The position numbers were made by a program, and so were the translations under genes. From an uncultured Clostridia bacterium (GTDB taxonomy: Bacteria > Bacillota > Clostridia > TANB77 > CAG-508), in assembly GCA_944392945.1 (NCBI GenBank), contig CALXYJ010000002.1:1-64000 (forward strand): a DNA stretch of 64,000 bases. Direction: 5' to 3'. The notes beneath the pieces are model-generated. The model saw nothing but the letters and a program-made list of their open reading frames with translations, was not told where the DNA came from and searched no databases. Below, piece by piece: positions 26,394 through 35,684 of this stretch. Positions within the stretch are counted from its first letter, which is position 1, and each line of letters opens with the position of its first letter.

Positions 26394-27647
26394 TTACATT
26401 CCGGTTTTGGGTAATTTTTTTACCTCGTTTTTTACTCCAATATCGTCTTTAGTAACATTAATTTCCGGAATATCTTCTTTTGCATTTTTTATTGTTATTG
26501 TGAGTTCCTCATTAAATTCTGAATCTATTTGTATATATCCATCATACAAAATATATCCTGCTGGTGACTGTATTTCTTTTACATAATATATTCCTGGAAT
26601 GACATTATCTATTATTGCTTCACCATTATTATTTGTTTTTATTTCTGAAATAACAACCTCCTTATCTTTATTTAATAGTTGAAACACTGCTCCTTCTAAA
26701 TTTTCTTTTCCATTTTCATCTTTTTTTACTATTTTGATTTTTGTTTCATTTTTTCCATAATATATCATCTTTTCTCCACTACCATTTTCATAGGTCAGTC
26801 CTGTTATTGCATAATCCTGATTATTTGAATCATCTGCTCTTCCAATAAAAATCGGTTTTGTTTCTACATTTGCTGTTGTTTTTATTTTTATGCTTCCACC
26901 ATCGCTTAATTGATTTATTGGTATTGATATTTTAAATTTTTCTTCTGCCTTAAATTCTTCTTTTGGTGTATTATTTATATCTGTTAATTTTAGACCTTCT
27001 ATAGGGGCTTCTATAACAACTTTATAGGTATCTATCGGACCATTTGATTCCACCACAAAATTTTTACTTATATATCCTGTAAGTTTTTCATTTTCTTCCC
27101 ATTGGCTATTCTCTTCTATTATATTTAAACCTGTTGAAATTTGATTTATGCTTTCGTCCTTAATTTTTAGCATTATATTATTAAGTGCATTCAAAGTTCT
27201 TTGTCCTGCTTCACCAATTGGAGAAAAATCATCAATATTATAATTATATAGTACTGAATATACGGACATTTTTGTTGCCATATATGCCTCTTCTATACTA
27301 TTACACCCCATTTCTTCCAGTGTTTTATATGGATAACCATTTGTAATCGCTCTCCATATATATACATTTTTTATTACTCCATCTAAATTGACAAAATAGC
27401 TACCATACTCTTCTGCTCCTGGTTTATCCTTGTCTAAGCAATATGCTGGGAACTCTTTCCCATCTTGGTTATATACAATTATACTTGTTTTTACTACAAT
27501 ATCACCTTTCTTTAAAAGTCTTCCACATTCTCCTTTAAAATACAAATTTTTTCTATCTATATTTGCAAAAGTAGTTATATTAATGGCATTTATTAGCATT
27601 ATTATAATACTAAATACTATTATAAATTTTGTTGTTAATCGTTTCAT
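26394..27647 (-). CDS. Thioester-domain/SpaA-type surface protein with truncated sorting signal
   Basis: A 417-residue secreted protein with a signal segment (about 8-28). A thioester-type (TQXA) domain has FPAYCLDKDKPGAEEYG and NVYIWRAITNGYP, and the place of the usual A-T-Q motif reads AYMATKMSVYSVL, with Lys replacing the thioester Gln. A SpaA/Cna-B-like domain with GAVFQLLNKDKEV and GIYYVKEIQSPAGYILYDG (about 315-380) follows. The protein ends LPKTGM and stops, so the LPKTG sorting motif lacks the hydrophobic anchor and basic tail. The sortase gene upstream is its likely partner. The Gln loss is judged by eye. Confidence 0.85.
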   Translation of the reverse strand: MKRLTTKFIIVFSIIIMLINAINITTFANIDRKNLYFKGECGRLLKKGDIVVKTSIIVYNQDGKEFPAYCLDKDKPGAEEYGSYFVNLDGVIKNVYIWRAITNGYPYKTLEEMGCNSIEEAYMATKMSVYSVLYNYNIDDFSPIGEAGQRTLNALNNIMLKIKDESINQISTGLNIIEENSQWEENEKLTGYISKNFVVESNGPIDTYKVVIEAPIEGLKLTDINNTPKEEFKAEEKFKISIPINQLSDGGSIKIKTTANVETKPIFIGRADDSNNQDYAITGLTYENGSGEKMIYYGKNETKIKIVKKDENGKENLEGAVFQLLNKDKEVVISEIKTNNNGEAIIDNVIPGIYYVKEIQSPAGYILYDGYIQIDSEFNEELTITIKNAKEDIPEINVTKDDIGVKNEVKKLPKTGM

Positions 27648-27663
27648 TTTTCTCTCCTTTTTA

Positions 27664-28335
27664 TTATTTATTTATTTTTATTGCCTGTACATATCTTCGA
27701 TATTCTGGCTCATCTTCTAAACATGTTATTAAAGTTATTTTGTCTTGATTATCATTTTCTAACTTGGACCAATCTGTATCTTTTATAATTCCTGTTTCAT
27801 TTACTAAATATTTAATTTTGACACTATTATATGTATAAATTATTAAATCTTCTTTTTCTAACAATTTTATATCTTTAAAATAATTTACTTTATATCCTCT
27901 ATTATGTGCAGCTAAACCAATATTTCCATTTTCTCTTGGAGTTTCTTCAAAATGGCCTATATACGAATTCATAATTTCCATACTAGTTCCTTCTGCTATT
28001 TGAGCTCTTAGATTTATCTTCGGTATTTCTAATTGCCACAAGTCTTCTTGTTTTGTATTTGTTTGGATCGTATTTTCTATAGTTGTACCTACTATAGTTG
28101 TATTTTCTATAATATTTTGCGAATTTTGGGATGTCATTGTTTTTATATTAACATTATTGGGAATTTCTAATTCTAAACTTATATTATCTGGAATTAATTT
28201 TTCTAAAGAATTGTCAAAAATTTGATTTTGAGTATTAAAAAAAACTTGATTTAAAAAAAATAAAATTATAAATGAAATTATAAAAGATATTAAAACAAAA
28301 TTTTTATGACTAAAATTACATATGGCTACCACCAC
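27664..28335 (-). CDS. Sortase (transpeptidase)
   Basis: A 223-aa sortase with one N-terminal membrane helix (about 13-34). After a linker of about 75 residues, the catalytic domain begins near 98 (LWQLEIPKINLRAQIAEGTS). The catalytic histidine is in LAAHNRG, the cysteine in TLITC (Cys205) and the arginine in EYRRY (Arg213). It would link a surface protein to peptidoglycan or to another subunit. The start is a GTG overlapping AGGTGG, so the exact start is uncertain. It precedes the thioester-type surface protein gene by 16 bp. Class resembles the single-substrate housekeeping or class D-like sortases of Clostridia. Confidence 0.88.
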   Translation of the reverse strand: MVVAICNFSHKNFVLISFIISFIILFFLNQVFFNTQNQIFDNSLEKLIPDNISLELEIPNNVNIKTMTSQNSQNIIENTTIVGTTIENTIQTNTKQEDLWQLEIPKINLRAQIAEGTSMEIMNSYIGHFEETPRENGNIGLAAHNRGYKVNYFKDIKLLEKEDLIIYTYNSVKIKYLVNETGIIKDTDWSKLENDNQDKITLITCLEDEPEYRRYVQAIKINK

Positions 28336-28529
28336 CTATAAGAAAAAAATATTTGAATAAAATTGCAATTTTCATTATAATACATTATTTGACTTAAATT
28401 GTAAAGCTTTTTCGTAAGACAGGATTCGACAATTTAAGCAAATTTCATTTATTTTGAAATTAATTTTATATAATCCAAAATGATTAAGCCCTATAATTTT
28501 ACTTTAAAGCCTCTTACAAGATATATAAA

Positions 28530-28574
28530 ATTATAACCATGGAAGAATTTTTAATTCATATCCATGGTTATAAT
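28530..28574 (-). terminator. Terminator of the two-component operon
   Basis: A perfect 14-bp stem (28530-28543 with 28561-28574, ATTATAACCATGGA) with a 17-base loop and T-rich 3' side on the minus strand, 13 bp past the histidine kinase stop codon. Confidence 0.75.
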
Positions 28575-28586
28575 TAATTTTATAAA

Positions 28587-30083
28587 TTAAGACTTTCCTT
28601 TATCTAAGTCAAAATAAAATTCCACTCCTGTATCTTTATTTATTACACCATATTCATTATTATAATTATTCATTATTGCTTTTACTAAAGAAAGTCCTAT
28701 TCCTGTTCCTCCATCATCTCTATTTCTTGAAGAATCTATTTTGTAAAAACGTCTCCAAATTCTTTGTAAATTTTCTTCATCTATATTATCACCTGTGTTA
28801 AATACATAAATCCTTACTTTATCATTTTTCTTATTATTTTCGATTCTTATTTGTATATATTTTTCTCCAAATATTTCTTTCGCATGTTTTATAGCATTTG
28901 TAAAATAATTTGTTATAACTTGTTCTATATAGAAATCATCTGCAAATACTATTATTTCTTCAGGTACATCCATTCTTACTTCTATATTTTTTTCATCCAA
29001 CATTACTTTTGATTTTCTTATAACCTCTTTTATTAGTTCAACAATATTAAAATTTTCATTTTCAAATTCACGTTTACCATATTCCAATTTCATAAGTTCA
29101 AGTAATTGTTTAACTAATTTATCCATTTTATTGGCTTCATCAAGTATTACATTTGCATAAAACTGTCTATTTTCTTCATCAGAATTTACATTTTCTACTA
29201 ATCCTTCTGCATATCCTTGAATTAAAGCTATAGGCGTTTTTAACTCATGTGATACATCAGAAATGAACTGAGTTCTCATTTCCTCTATTTTTGATTTTTC
29301 TTCTATGTCTTTTTCTAATTCCACATTTGAAGTTCTTAATTGTTGTATAGTTGCTTCTAGTTTTTCTGACAAAAGATTAATACTTTTTCCCAATGTATTT
29401 ATCTCATCATCAATTTCCTTTGGTTGAAATTTTTTACTAAAATCTAACCTTGACATTTTTTTGGCTATCTCATTTAGTTCTTGTATTGGCTCTGTAAACC
29501 TTTTAGAAATAAATGTAATCAAAATTGCTGCAATTACTAATGTTATACCACCTATCATGTATAAAAATGTATTTGAAATTCTTACACTTTCTTGAATAGA
29601 TGAAATTGGCATTCTTATGTATAAATTGTAATTATTATCTAAATACCCAGACAATAATATATAAGTTACATTATCAGTTGGATCTTTAATTTTCTTAATA
29701 TTTAAATTCTTATTAGCATAAATTATATTTTTATTATTTTCACTTCTAAAAGCATTCATTTCATTTATAGTTTGTATAAAGTTTTCATTTGAAGTATATA
29801 AATTAATCCCATCATCTGTTTCTAACATAATATCATAATTACTTTTTGATGCATAATTTGAAAGGATATTTGTAATCATTTTTTCTGATTGATTAGTATT
29901 ATATGCTTTATTTACTTCTTCATATATATCTATTAATGCACCTTGCTTTGTGTATAAGTAGAATGATTCTAATACTATATTATTTAATATAATCAAAAAT
30001 GCAATTATTACAATTACTGACATAGCTAATGAAATAAATAATTTAAAACGTATGGATGTAGTTTTTATCTTTATTTTTTTCAC
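28587..30083 (-). CDS. Sensor histidine kinase
   Basis: A 498-residue membrane sensor. It has helices at about 15-38 and 173-193, an extracellular sensing domain between them, a HAMP linker (194-247), the phospho-acceptor His279 in SDVSHELKTP, and an ATP-binding domain with N box FTNAIKHA, FNTGDNI, and the G2 box GGTGIGLSLVK. It starts at a GTG that shares one base with the regulator stop codon, so the two are translationally coupled. It would phosphorylate the OmpR-type regulator upstream. The sensed signal is unknown. It lies next to sporulation genes in the same direction. Confidence 0.95.
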   Translation of the reverse strand: MKKIKIKTTSIRFKLFISLAMSVIVIIAFLIILNNIVLESFYLYTKQGALIDIYEEVNKAYNTNQSEKMITNILSNYASKSNYDIMLETDDGINLYTSNENFIQTINEMNAFRSENNKNIIYANKNLNIKKIKDPTDNVTYILLSGYLDNNYNLYIRMPISSIQESVRISNTFLYMIGGITLVIAAILITFISKRFTEPIQELNEIAKKMSRLDFSKKFQPKEIDDEINTLGKSINLLSEKLEATIQQLRTSNVELEKDIEEKSKIEEMRTQFISDVSHELKTPIALIQGYAEGLVENVNSDEENRQFYANVILDEANKMDKLVKQLLELMKLEYGKREFENENFNIVELIKEVIRKSKVMLDEKNIEVRMDVPEEIIVFADDFYIEQVITNYFTNAIKHAKEIFGEKYIQIRIENNKKNDKVRIYVFNTGDNIDEENLQRIWRRFYKIDSSRNRDDGGTGIGLSLVKAIMNNYNNEYGVINKDTGVEFYFDLDKGKS

Positions 30084-30760
30084 TATTTTACCTCAAATTT
30101 ATATCCTACACCACGCATAGTCTCGATATACTTTCCTTTTTTACCCAATTTATGTCTAATTTTTTTTATATGACTGTCTATTGTTCTTGAATCTCCATAA
30201 TAATCATAATTCCATACATTATTTAATATTTTATCTCTTGATAAAGCTATGTTTTCATTATCTACTAAATATTTAAGTAACTCATATTCTCTTAAACTCA
30301 ATTCTATTTGTTTTCCATCAACTTTTACTGTTCTTCCTTCTGGATCTATAGTAATTCCACCATAATCTTTTACTTTATCTGTATCTTTTCTTGTTCTTTT
30401 TAAAATTGCCTCAACTCTAGCTACTAATATTTTTGGACTAAAAGGCTTAGAAATATATTCATCAACTCCTAATTCAAATCCAAATAATTCATCTTGTTCT
30501 TCTCCTCTTGCAGTTAACATTATTATTGGTACTTGTGAAGTTTGTCTTATTTGTCTTAATACAGACCAACCATCTAATTTTGGCATCATTACATCTAAAA
30601 GAATTAAATTTATTTTATTTTGGTTTTCCTCAAATACTTCTAAAGCTTCTTCCCCGTCTGCAGCTTCCAATATACTATATCCTTTTTGAGCTAAAAAGTC
30701 TTTAATTAATTTTCTCATTCTTGATTCATCATCTACTACTAATATATTTTCACTAACCAT
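30083..30760 (-). CDS. OmpR-family response regulator
   Basis: A 225-aa regulator. The receiver domain has acidic residues DDE (10-12), Asp56 in LILLDVMMP and Lys105 in YISKPFSP. The C-terminal winged helix (about 130-222) contains LSLREYELLKYLV, LSRDKILNNVWNYDYYGDSRTIDSHI and GVGYKFEV, the OmpR/PhoB pattern. It is the first gene of the two-component pair, 27 bp after the spoIVFB start region. Targets are unknown. Confidence 0.95.
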   Translation of the reverse strand: MVSENILVVDDESRMRKLIKDFLAQKGYSILEAADGEEALEVFEENQNKINLILLDVMMPKLDGWSVLRQIRQTSQVPIIMLTARGEEQDELFGFELGVDEYISKPFSPKILVARVEAILKRTRKDTDKVKDYGGITIDPEGRTVKVDGKQIELSLREYELLKYLVDNENIALSRDKILNNVWNYDYYGDSRTIDSHIKKIRHKLGKKGKYIETMRGVGYKFEVK

Positions 30761-30787
30761 AAATTCTCCGCTCCTTTTACATAATTA

Positions 30788-31444
30788 TTATATATTATAA
30801 TTACTTTTTTTGTCCAGTTTGTGAAAATATTTAAAATATTTGCTTATTTCCTTATATTTTCGATTTTCTTTAATAATTAAATACCACATAAATATAATTA
30901 TAAAAATTATAGCTAAATTTTTAGTATATAGTATTCCTATACTAGCCAATGCTGTAATAATACTCATTATTATATTATTAATTGAATTTGTAATTTTATA
31001 TGCCTCAAAATTTCCATAAACAATTCTTAAAACTCTATTTAATATTTGACCTCCATCTAAAGGATATATTGGTAATAAATTAAATATTGCTATTAATACA
31101 TTTATATAGACTACTTCTGCCATATCTAGAAATAAAAAAAGAAAAGCAATTAAAATATTTGAAACTGGTCCCATTATTAATATAATTATTTTTTTTAGAT
31201 TATTAAAATTAGATTTTTTTATTTTTGTATTATATTCCTCTTCTCTTTCTTTAAATGCTATTGATATTCCCAATGCCATAATTCGTATGCTTTTTACTTT
31301 ATAACCTAAAATTATTCCAGTTAAAAGATGAAAACATTCATGAATAATTGCAAATAACATAAATAGAATATACATATCAATTTGATTTACTATCAAAAAA
31401 ATTATCGCCATTAAAAAGATCTTTATATCTATTTTAAATTCCAT
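30788..31444 (-). CDS. spoIVFB: Stage IV sporulation intramembrane protease SpoIVFB
   Basis: A 218-residue M50 site-2 protease with several membrane helices. The zinc motif is HECFH (35-39) and the third ligand region YPLDGGQ (Asp130). In Bacillus, SpoIVFB cleaves pro-sigma-K in the mother cell and is held inactive by SpoIVFA and BofA until SpoIVB signals. The SpoIVFA-like M23 protein is encoded 22 bp upstream, which supports this assignment over a generic M50 protease. There is no cystathionine-synthase domain, as expected for the short SpoIVFB form. Confidence 0.85.
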   Translation of the reverse strand: MEFKIDIKIFLMAIIFLIVNQIDMYILFMLFAIIHECFHLLTGIILGYKVKSIRIMALGISIAFKEREEEYNTKIKKSNFNNLKKIIILIMGPVSNILIAFLFLFLDMAEVVYINVLIAIFNLLPIYPLDGGQILNRVLRIVYGNFEAYKITNSINNIIMSIITALASIGILYTKNLAIIFIIIFMWYLIIKENRKYKEISKYFKYFHKLDKKSNYNI

Positions 31445-31466
31445 TTTTCACTCTTTCCAAAAACTT

Positions 31467-32339
31467 TTAAAAGTTTAAAATTAAATCTGGATCAACATAT
31501 CGATCATTTTTTCTTATTTCAAAATGTAAATGAGGACCTGTAACATTTCCAGTAGCTCCAACTTCAGCTATAGGTTGATTTTGTGTTACGTAATCACCTT
31601 CTTTTACATATAATTTGTTACAATGCGCATAATAAATTGCTACATCATCTTTTTCTATTCTTAAATGATTTCCATAATCACCCTCACTAGATGCTATTTT
31701 TACTACTCCATCCAATGCTGCATATATAACAGTCCCAGTATTTGCTGCAATATCTATACCTGTATGATTTTTAGGAACTGTTGCTGTTGTGGGCTCTCTA
31801 TATCCAAATCTGGATGTAATTGTTCCTTGTATTGGTTTTACTAATGTATATTTACTTTTTATATCATTTGCATCAATTTCCATTTGTGACAAATTAGTTT
31901 TTACTTTCTCTTCTACTGCTCCTCCAATATTTTCTGTATTATTACTTACTTCATTTAAATCAATTTCATTTTGTATCTGATTAACTACCTCATTTGAAAT
32001 AGTATTTGTAATTTCATTTTCTGCATTATTAACAAATATATTATTTGAATTTAACCAATTAATAAATTTATTATATAATTCTTCAAAATTAATGTCATAT
32101 TCCATAATCTCTTTAGTTCTATTAATCATATCTTTCGAGAATAATTGATCTGTATTTTGAAAAAAGTAAAATAAAGAATAAATACCAAGACATACAATAA
32201 TCTGTATAATCATTTTTTTTAACATCTTGTTTTTGCTCTTTATATTTTTACCTATATTTCTTTCTTTTACATTTCCCTTATTTCTATATACCTCTTCTGC
32301 TCTTCTTATTCTTTCTTCTGTAGATAGTACTCTTTCCAT
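31467..32339 (-). CDS. spoIVFA: SpoIVFA-like M23 peptidase
   Basis: A 290-aa protein with one membrane helix (about 41-60), a variable linker, and a C-terminal M23 (LytM) domain from about 165: TSRFGYREP, HTGID (His192, Asp196), YAHC and HLHFE. These zinc ligands are complete, so unlike some SpoIVFA proteins it could be catalytic. SpoIVFA keeps SpoIVFB inactive and is the target of SpoIVB. Its position just upstream of spoIVFB makes SpoIVFA the most likely identity, although a different M23 enzyme cannot be excluded from sequence alone. Confidence 0.75.
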   Translation of the reverse strand: MERVLSTEERIRRAEEVYRNKGNVKERNIGKNIKSKNKMLKKMIIQIIVCLGIYSLFYFFQNTDQLFSKDMINRTKEIMEYDINFEELYNKFINWLNSNNIFVNNAENEITNTISNEVVNQIQNEIDLNEVSNNTENIGGAVEEKVKTNLSQMEIDANDIKSKYTLVKPIQGTITSRFGYREPTTATVPKNHTGIDIAANTGTVIYAALDGVVKIASSEGDYGNHLRIEKDDVAIYYAHCNKLYVKEGDYVTQNQPIAEVGATGNVTGPHLHFEIRKNDRYVDPDLILNF

Positions 32340-32403
32340 AAAAAAACACCTCTTCCTTAGTAATACATTTGTACAATATATTCATAAGGTTCGGCATTTA
32401 TGT

Positions 32404-32730
32404 TTAAAAACCAAAACTTAATAAAAGTATAGCTAAATATACAAAAAATGAAATACAAGTTATTTTTTTTAGTTTATTATATTTCTTCATAATTGATGAA
32501 TATTTTTTCTTGTCTTCATAATTACTAATATTTTTTAAATAATCTGTTATTACTGTTTCTGCTTCATTCACAACATAATTATTTTCGTTCTTATTGCTTA
32601 GATTATTATTTTTCATTCTTTTTATAAATTCTTTTTCTTTATTTTTCACTTCAGGTTTTATAACCACCCAAGCCTCTTCTACAATGTTTGATGGTAAATT
32701 CTTTATAACTACCATATTTTTCATTTCCAT
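32404..32730 (-). CDS. Unknown small membrane protein in sporulation cluster
   Basis: A 108-residue protein, start placed at the ATG at 32730, which has GAGGTGG six bases upstream. The GTG start at 32739 overlaps that site. The soluble part is charged (IVEEAWVVIKPEVKNKEKEFI), and one C-terminal helix (ITCISFFVYLAILLLSFGF) makes it look tail-anchored. It lies between yyaC and spoIVFA, same strand. A sporulation role is inferred from position only. I do not recognise the family. Confidence 0.6.
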   Translation of the reverse strand: MEMKNMVVIKNLPSNIVEEAWVVIKPEVKNKEKEFIKRMKNNNLSNKNENNYVVNEAETVITDYLKNISNYEDKKKYSSIMKKYNKLKKITCISFFVYLAILLLSFGF

Positions 32731-32766
32731 ATGTACCACCTCTAAATTTATATTTATAATAATAAT

Positions 32767-33312
32767 TTACAAATTTAGAAATTTTATACTATTTATAATT
32801 ATTTTTGATATGTTTTTTGAAAGCCTTAACACTAATCTATAATCTGCTTTTGCTAAATTATAATAATTTTTTATTAAATTTTTCTCATCTTTTCCCACAA
32901 TACCTTTAATAGAAGCATTTCCTATTCGGGATAGATTCTTTTTTAGAGCACTTCCAGGAATCATACCAGTTTTTAATATATATACAGTTTCAGGTACTAT
33001 TGTCTCTGACAAAGCTGAATCTATGCTTATAATATATGGATTATCATAACATCTTTTTATATATGCAATTTTTTGAGTTATATTATGTGTGTTAACATTA
33101 TTAGATAAATCTCCAAATATTTTTATATTACGTCTTTCTAAATTTCTTTTCAATATTTCTCCAGTTATAGGTCCTAAACTATCTCCAACAATTTTATTTG
33201 TACCAATACAAATAAAAACTAAATTAGAATATTTATTTTTATTGATTTTTCTAATCATTTTATTAAATTCAAAATTAAAATTAGCATATATGTAATTATC
33301 AAAAGACATCAT
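32767..33312 (-). CDS. yyaC: Spore protein YyaC (DUF1256)
   Basis: A 181-aa protein of the YyaC family, related to the GPR-type spore proteases. Key stretches are FICIGTNKIVGDSLGPITGEILKR (about 34-57), YIISIDSALSE, TGMIPGSALKKNLSRIGNASIKGIVG and a C-terminal helix. The TDxxxGDSLGP-like motif is the conserved acidic site. Family members are made in sporulation. YyaC has been reported as a protease-like factor, but the substrate is unclear. It precedes the unknown membrane protein and spoIVFA/FB, forming a sporulation neighbourhood. Confidence 0.88.
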   Translation of the reverse strand: MMSFDNYIYANFNFEFNKMIRKINKNKYSNLVFICIGTNKIVGDSLGPITGEILKRNLERRNIKIFGDLSNNVNTHNITQKIAYIKRCYDNPYIISIDSALSETIVPETVYILKTGMIPGSALKKNLSRIGNASIKGIVGKDEKNLIKNYYNLAKADYRLVLRLSKNISKIIINSIKFLNL

Positions 33313-33378
33313 ATCCCTCCATAATCACAGTATATGCTTTTTTTAATAGTATATTCACTTGTGTTTTTAGTTACATAA

Positions 33379-33624
33379 CTAATTTTTTGTTTTGGCAATT
33401 ATTATATTTATATCTTTAGAGTTATAATATTTTTTAAATAAATCTTGTGAATAACCAGCAACTTCATTTGTTATAAAAAATGTTGTATAATTTTTTTCTA
33501 TTAATTGATTAAAAATTTTATCAACATCCTCTAAATTTTTTAACTCTATTCCATCCATTCCTATATTTTTAAAAAATTTAAAACTACTATTATCATGAAT
33601 TGACTTAATATAAGATATTTTCAT
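33379..33624 (-). CDS. Small protein resembling V-type ATPase subunit F
   Basis: An 81-residue protein (start ATG at 33624 after AGGTG). The pattern MKISYIKSIHDNSSFKFFKNIGMDGIELKN followed by a helix, TTFFITNEVAG and a final INIIIAK strand resembles subunit F of V/A-type ATPases, which has a small alpha/beta fold. No other V-ATPase genes are nearby, so if correct it is an orphan homologue with another role. Only the fold pattern supports this. Confidence 0.5.
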   Translation of the reverse strand: MKISYIKSIHDNSSFKFFKNIGMDGIELKNLEDVDKIFNQLIEKNYTTFFITNEVAGYSQDLFKKYYNSKDINIIIAKTKN

Positions 33625-33656
33625 AATAATCACCTATTAATATTATATCCATAATA

Positions 33657-34535
33657 TTAAATTTTATTTATTAAATTTAATAAATCATCCTTAGGAAATT
33701 GATACTTTTTATTACAAAAATGGCATATAATCTCTGCTTTTCCATCTTCTTCCAAAATTTTGTTTAATTCATTTTTTCCTAAAGCAACTAATGCTTTTTC
33801 TATTTTTTCCCTACTACAGTCACATCTATATTCTGGTTTTAGGTCATCTTCAATAACTTTTACACTATTATCACCCGTAACTTTTTTAGCTATGTCTAAT
33901 AATGAAAAATTATTTTCTAACATTTTAGATATTGCTCCTGCTTCAAAAATATTTTTCTCTATTTTTGTTATATCATCATCTTTCGCATCTGGCATTGCAC
34001 TTAATAAATATCCTCCTGCATTTTTTACTCCATTTTTATCCACTAATACTCCTAATGCAACAGCAGATCTTATTTGTTCAGACTCTGTAAAATATCTTGC
34101 AAAATCTTCTGCAATTTCTCCAGAAGAAATTGGAACAACTCCAACATATGGATCTTTTAGTCCAATATCTTTAATTACAGTTAAATAGCCACTATTGCCT
34201 ACAACACCACCTACATCTAATTTTCCAAATTCATTTAAAGGTGCATCAACCTGTGGATTATCTACTGTTCCCTTTATTTTTAATTGTTTATTTACCACTG
34301 CAACTAATTTTCCTATTGGTCCATTTGCTTTTATTTGTAAAGTAATATTATCTTTTTTAGATTTTAGATCACTTCCCATTATAACTCCTATAGTTAAAAG
34401 TCTTCCTAATGTCGCTGTAGCAACTGGACTTAAATCATGAATTTTCCTTGCTTCTTCTACTAATTTTGTTGTATCTGCACATGTTATAGAAATTCTTCCA
34501 TTATATGCTAAAAATTTTATTATTTTGTCTCCCAT
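33657..34535 (-). CDS. hslO: Redox-regulated chaperone Hsp33
   Basis: A 292-aa Hsp33. The C-terminal zinc motif has CDC (residues near 238-240) and CHFC (near 269-272), the four cysteines that sense oxidation. The N-terminal body carries ATLGRLLTIGVIMGSDLK, LVAVVNKQLKIKGTVDNP, GGVVGNSGYLTVIKDIGLKDPYVG and the substrate-binding part SEQIRSAVALGVLV. It is activated by oxidative unfolding and protects other proteins from aggregation. Cytoplasmic. It lies between a DUF2207-type membrane protein and the V-ATPase-F-like gene, with no obvious operon logic. Confidence 0.96.
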   Translation of the reverse strand: MGDKIIKFLAYNGRISITCADTTKLVEEARKIHDLSPVATATLGRLLTIGVIMGSDLKSKKDNITLQIKANGPIGKLVAVVNKQLKIKGTVDNPQVDAPLNEFGKLDVGGVVGNSGYLTVIKDIGLKDPYVGVVPISSGEIAEDFARYFTESEQIRSAVALGVLVDKNGVKNAGGYLLSAMPDAKDDDITKIEKNIFEAGAISKMLENNFSLLDIAKKVTGDNSVKVIEDDLKPEYRCDCSREKIEKALVALGKNELNKILEEDGKAEIICHFCNKKYQFPKDDLLNLINKI

Positions 34536-34547
34536 ATTTTTTCCTTT

Positions 34548-35594
34548 CTACTGTTTCTTTTTTAATTTTAATAAATCAATAAAATCTGGATAGGAAATTG
34601 AAAATTGTTTTATTACTTTTTTAGAACTCCCTAGAGCTGTAGCATATACCATATAATATTCCCATAATACTACTTCTTCAGTGCCTCTATCTTTTATTAA
34701 AGAATAATCTTCTACATAGTTTTGAATTCCTCTCCATCTATTTTTTTCTTTTCTTCCTTTGTCTGTTAAAACTTCTCTATAAATTACCATTTTATAATAT
34801 ACATAAATAAATATTTCACAATACAATATAACTGAAAATATCATAATTAAATATAATTTACTATATGATAAAACTACAAGTATAGCTATTAATGAAAAGC
34901 TCATAAGCATCATTAATCCTATAAAAAAAACATATCTATCCTTTTTAATATAATTTTCCTGATCAAAAAATCCTTGTTTTAGAACACTTTCTTTTGTAGC
35001 TTCTTCTATTTTCTGTTGCATTTTTGATACCTCTTCTTCATGATTTAACATATAATATTTTAACTCTTGAAGTGTTAAATCCTTTCCTTGTGAAGCTTTT
35101 TCCAAAAATTCCATTACAGTTTTTTCGTCTTTTTTTAAATATGAATATTTACTTGTCGCTAAAAATTTTATCTTTAATTTTTGCGAATCATCATTTTCTT
35201 TAACAAAGTCTATTTTATTTTTTAATTTTAAATTTAAAATAGTAGCAACAAAAATTTGCAATATTTCATCATAAATAGGTGTTTCTAATCTCTGTCTTAC
35301 AATTCTAAAAACTTCACCAGGAGTTAAAGTAACTTTTTTTATAACTTCCCTATTGTACTTAAAACTTATATTCTGTTTTTCCTCATTTAAGGCTTTTTTA
35401 TAATTTCTATATACTTTTGATATTTTTAATCCTATATATATAATTGCTATAGTATCAAAAAAACACACTACAAAAGTTAGCTCCCTAAGATTTTTCTCCC
35501 ACGAAAATTCAATTCCCTGCGCAAAAGTAAAATTTGGCATAAAAAATAATAGCATAATAAAAATATATATTATTTTTTTTATAAACTTTTTCAT
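34548..35594 (-). CDS. DUF2207 C-terminal-like membrane protein
   Basis: A 348-aa protein with a signal or anchor at 1-25 (FIMLLFFMPNFTFA), a helix at about 38-58, a cytoplasmic domain (LTPGEVFRIVRQRLETP, then the wing-like LKLKNKIDFV), two helices at about 225-270, and the C-terminal segment RWRGIQNYVEDYSLIKDRG and LWEYYMVYATALGSSKKVIKQ. These last parts match the C-terminal half of DUF2207 proteins such as the one at 53065-54996. The N-terminal extracellular domain of full-length DUF2207 proteins is missing, so this is a shortened paralogue. Function unknown. Confidence 0.75.
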   Translation of the reverse strand: MKKFIKKIIYIFIMLLFFMPNFTFAQGIEFSWEKNLRELTFVVCFFDTIAIIYIGLKISKVYRNYKKALNEEKQNISFKYNREVIKKVTLTPGEVFRIVRQRLETPIYDEILQIFVATILNLKLKNKIDFVKENDDSQKLKIKFLATSKYSYLKKDEKTVMEFLEKASQGKDLTLQELKYYMLNHEEEVSKMQQKIEEATKESVLKQGFFDQENYIKKDRYVFFIGLMMLMSFSLIAILVVLSYSKLYLIMIFSVILYCEIFIYVYYKMVIYREVLTDKGRKEKNRWRGIQNYVEDYSLIKDRGTEEVVLWEYYMVYATALGSSKKVIKQFSISYPDFIDLLKLKKKQ

Positions 35595-35638
35595 TTTTTC
35601 CCCTCATATTTCAAATTTTTTACGATATGTACTAATAA

Positions 35639-35675
35639 AGCTGCTGTCAAAACATATAATTTTGCTCCAGCAGCT
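35639..35675 (-). terminator. Possible terminator of the rubredoxin genes
   Basis: An 8-bp outer stem (AGCTGCTG with CAGCAGCT) enclosing a 5-bp inner stem (CAAAA with TTTTG), about 10 bp past the rubredoxin stop. The T-tract on the minus strand is short. Confidence 0.5.
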
Positions 35676-35684
35676 CCATTTATT

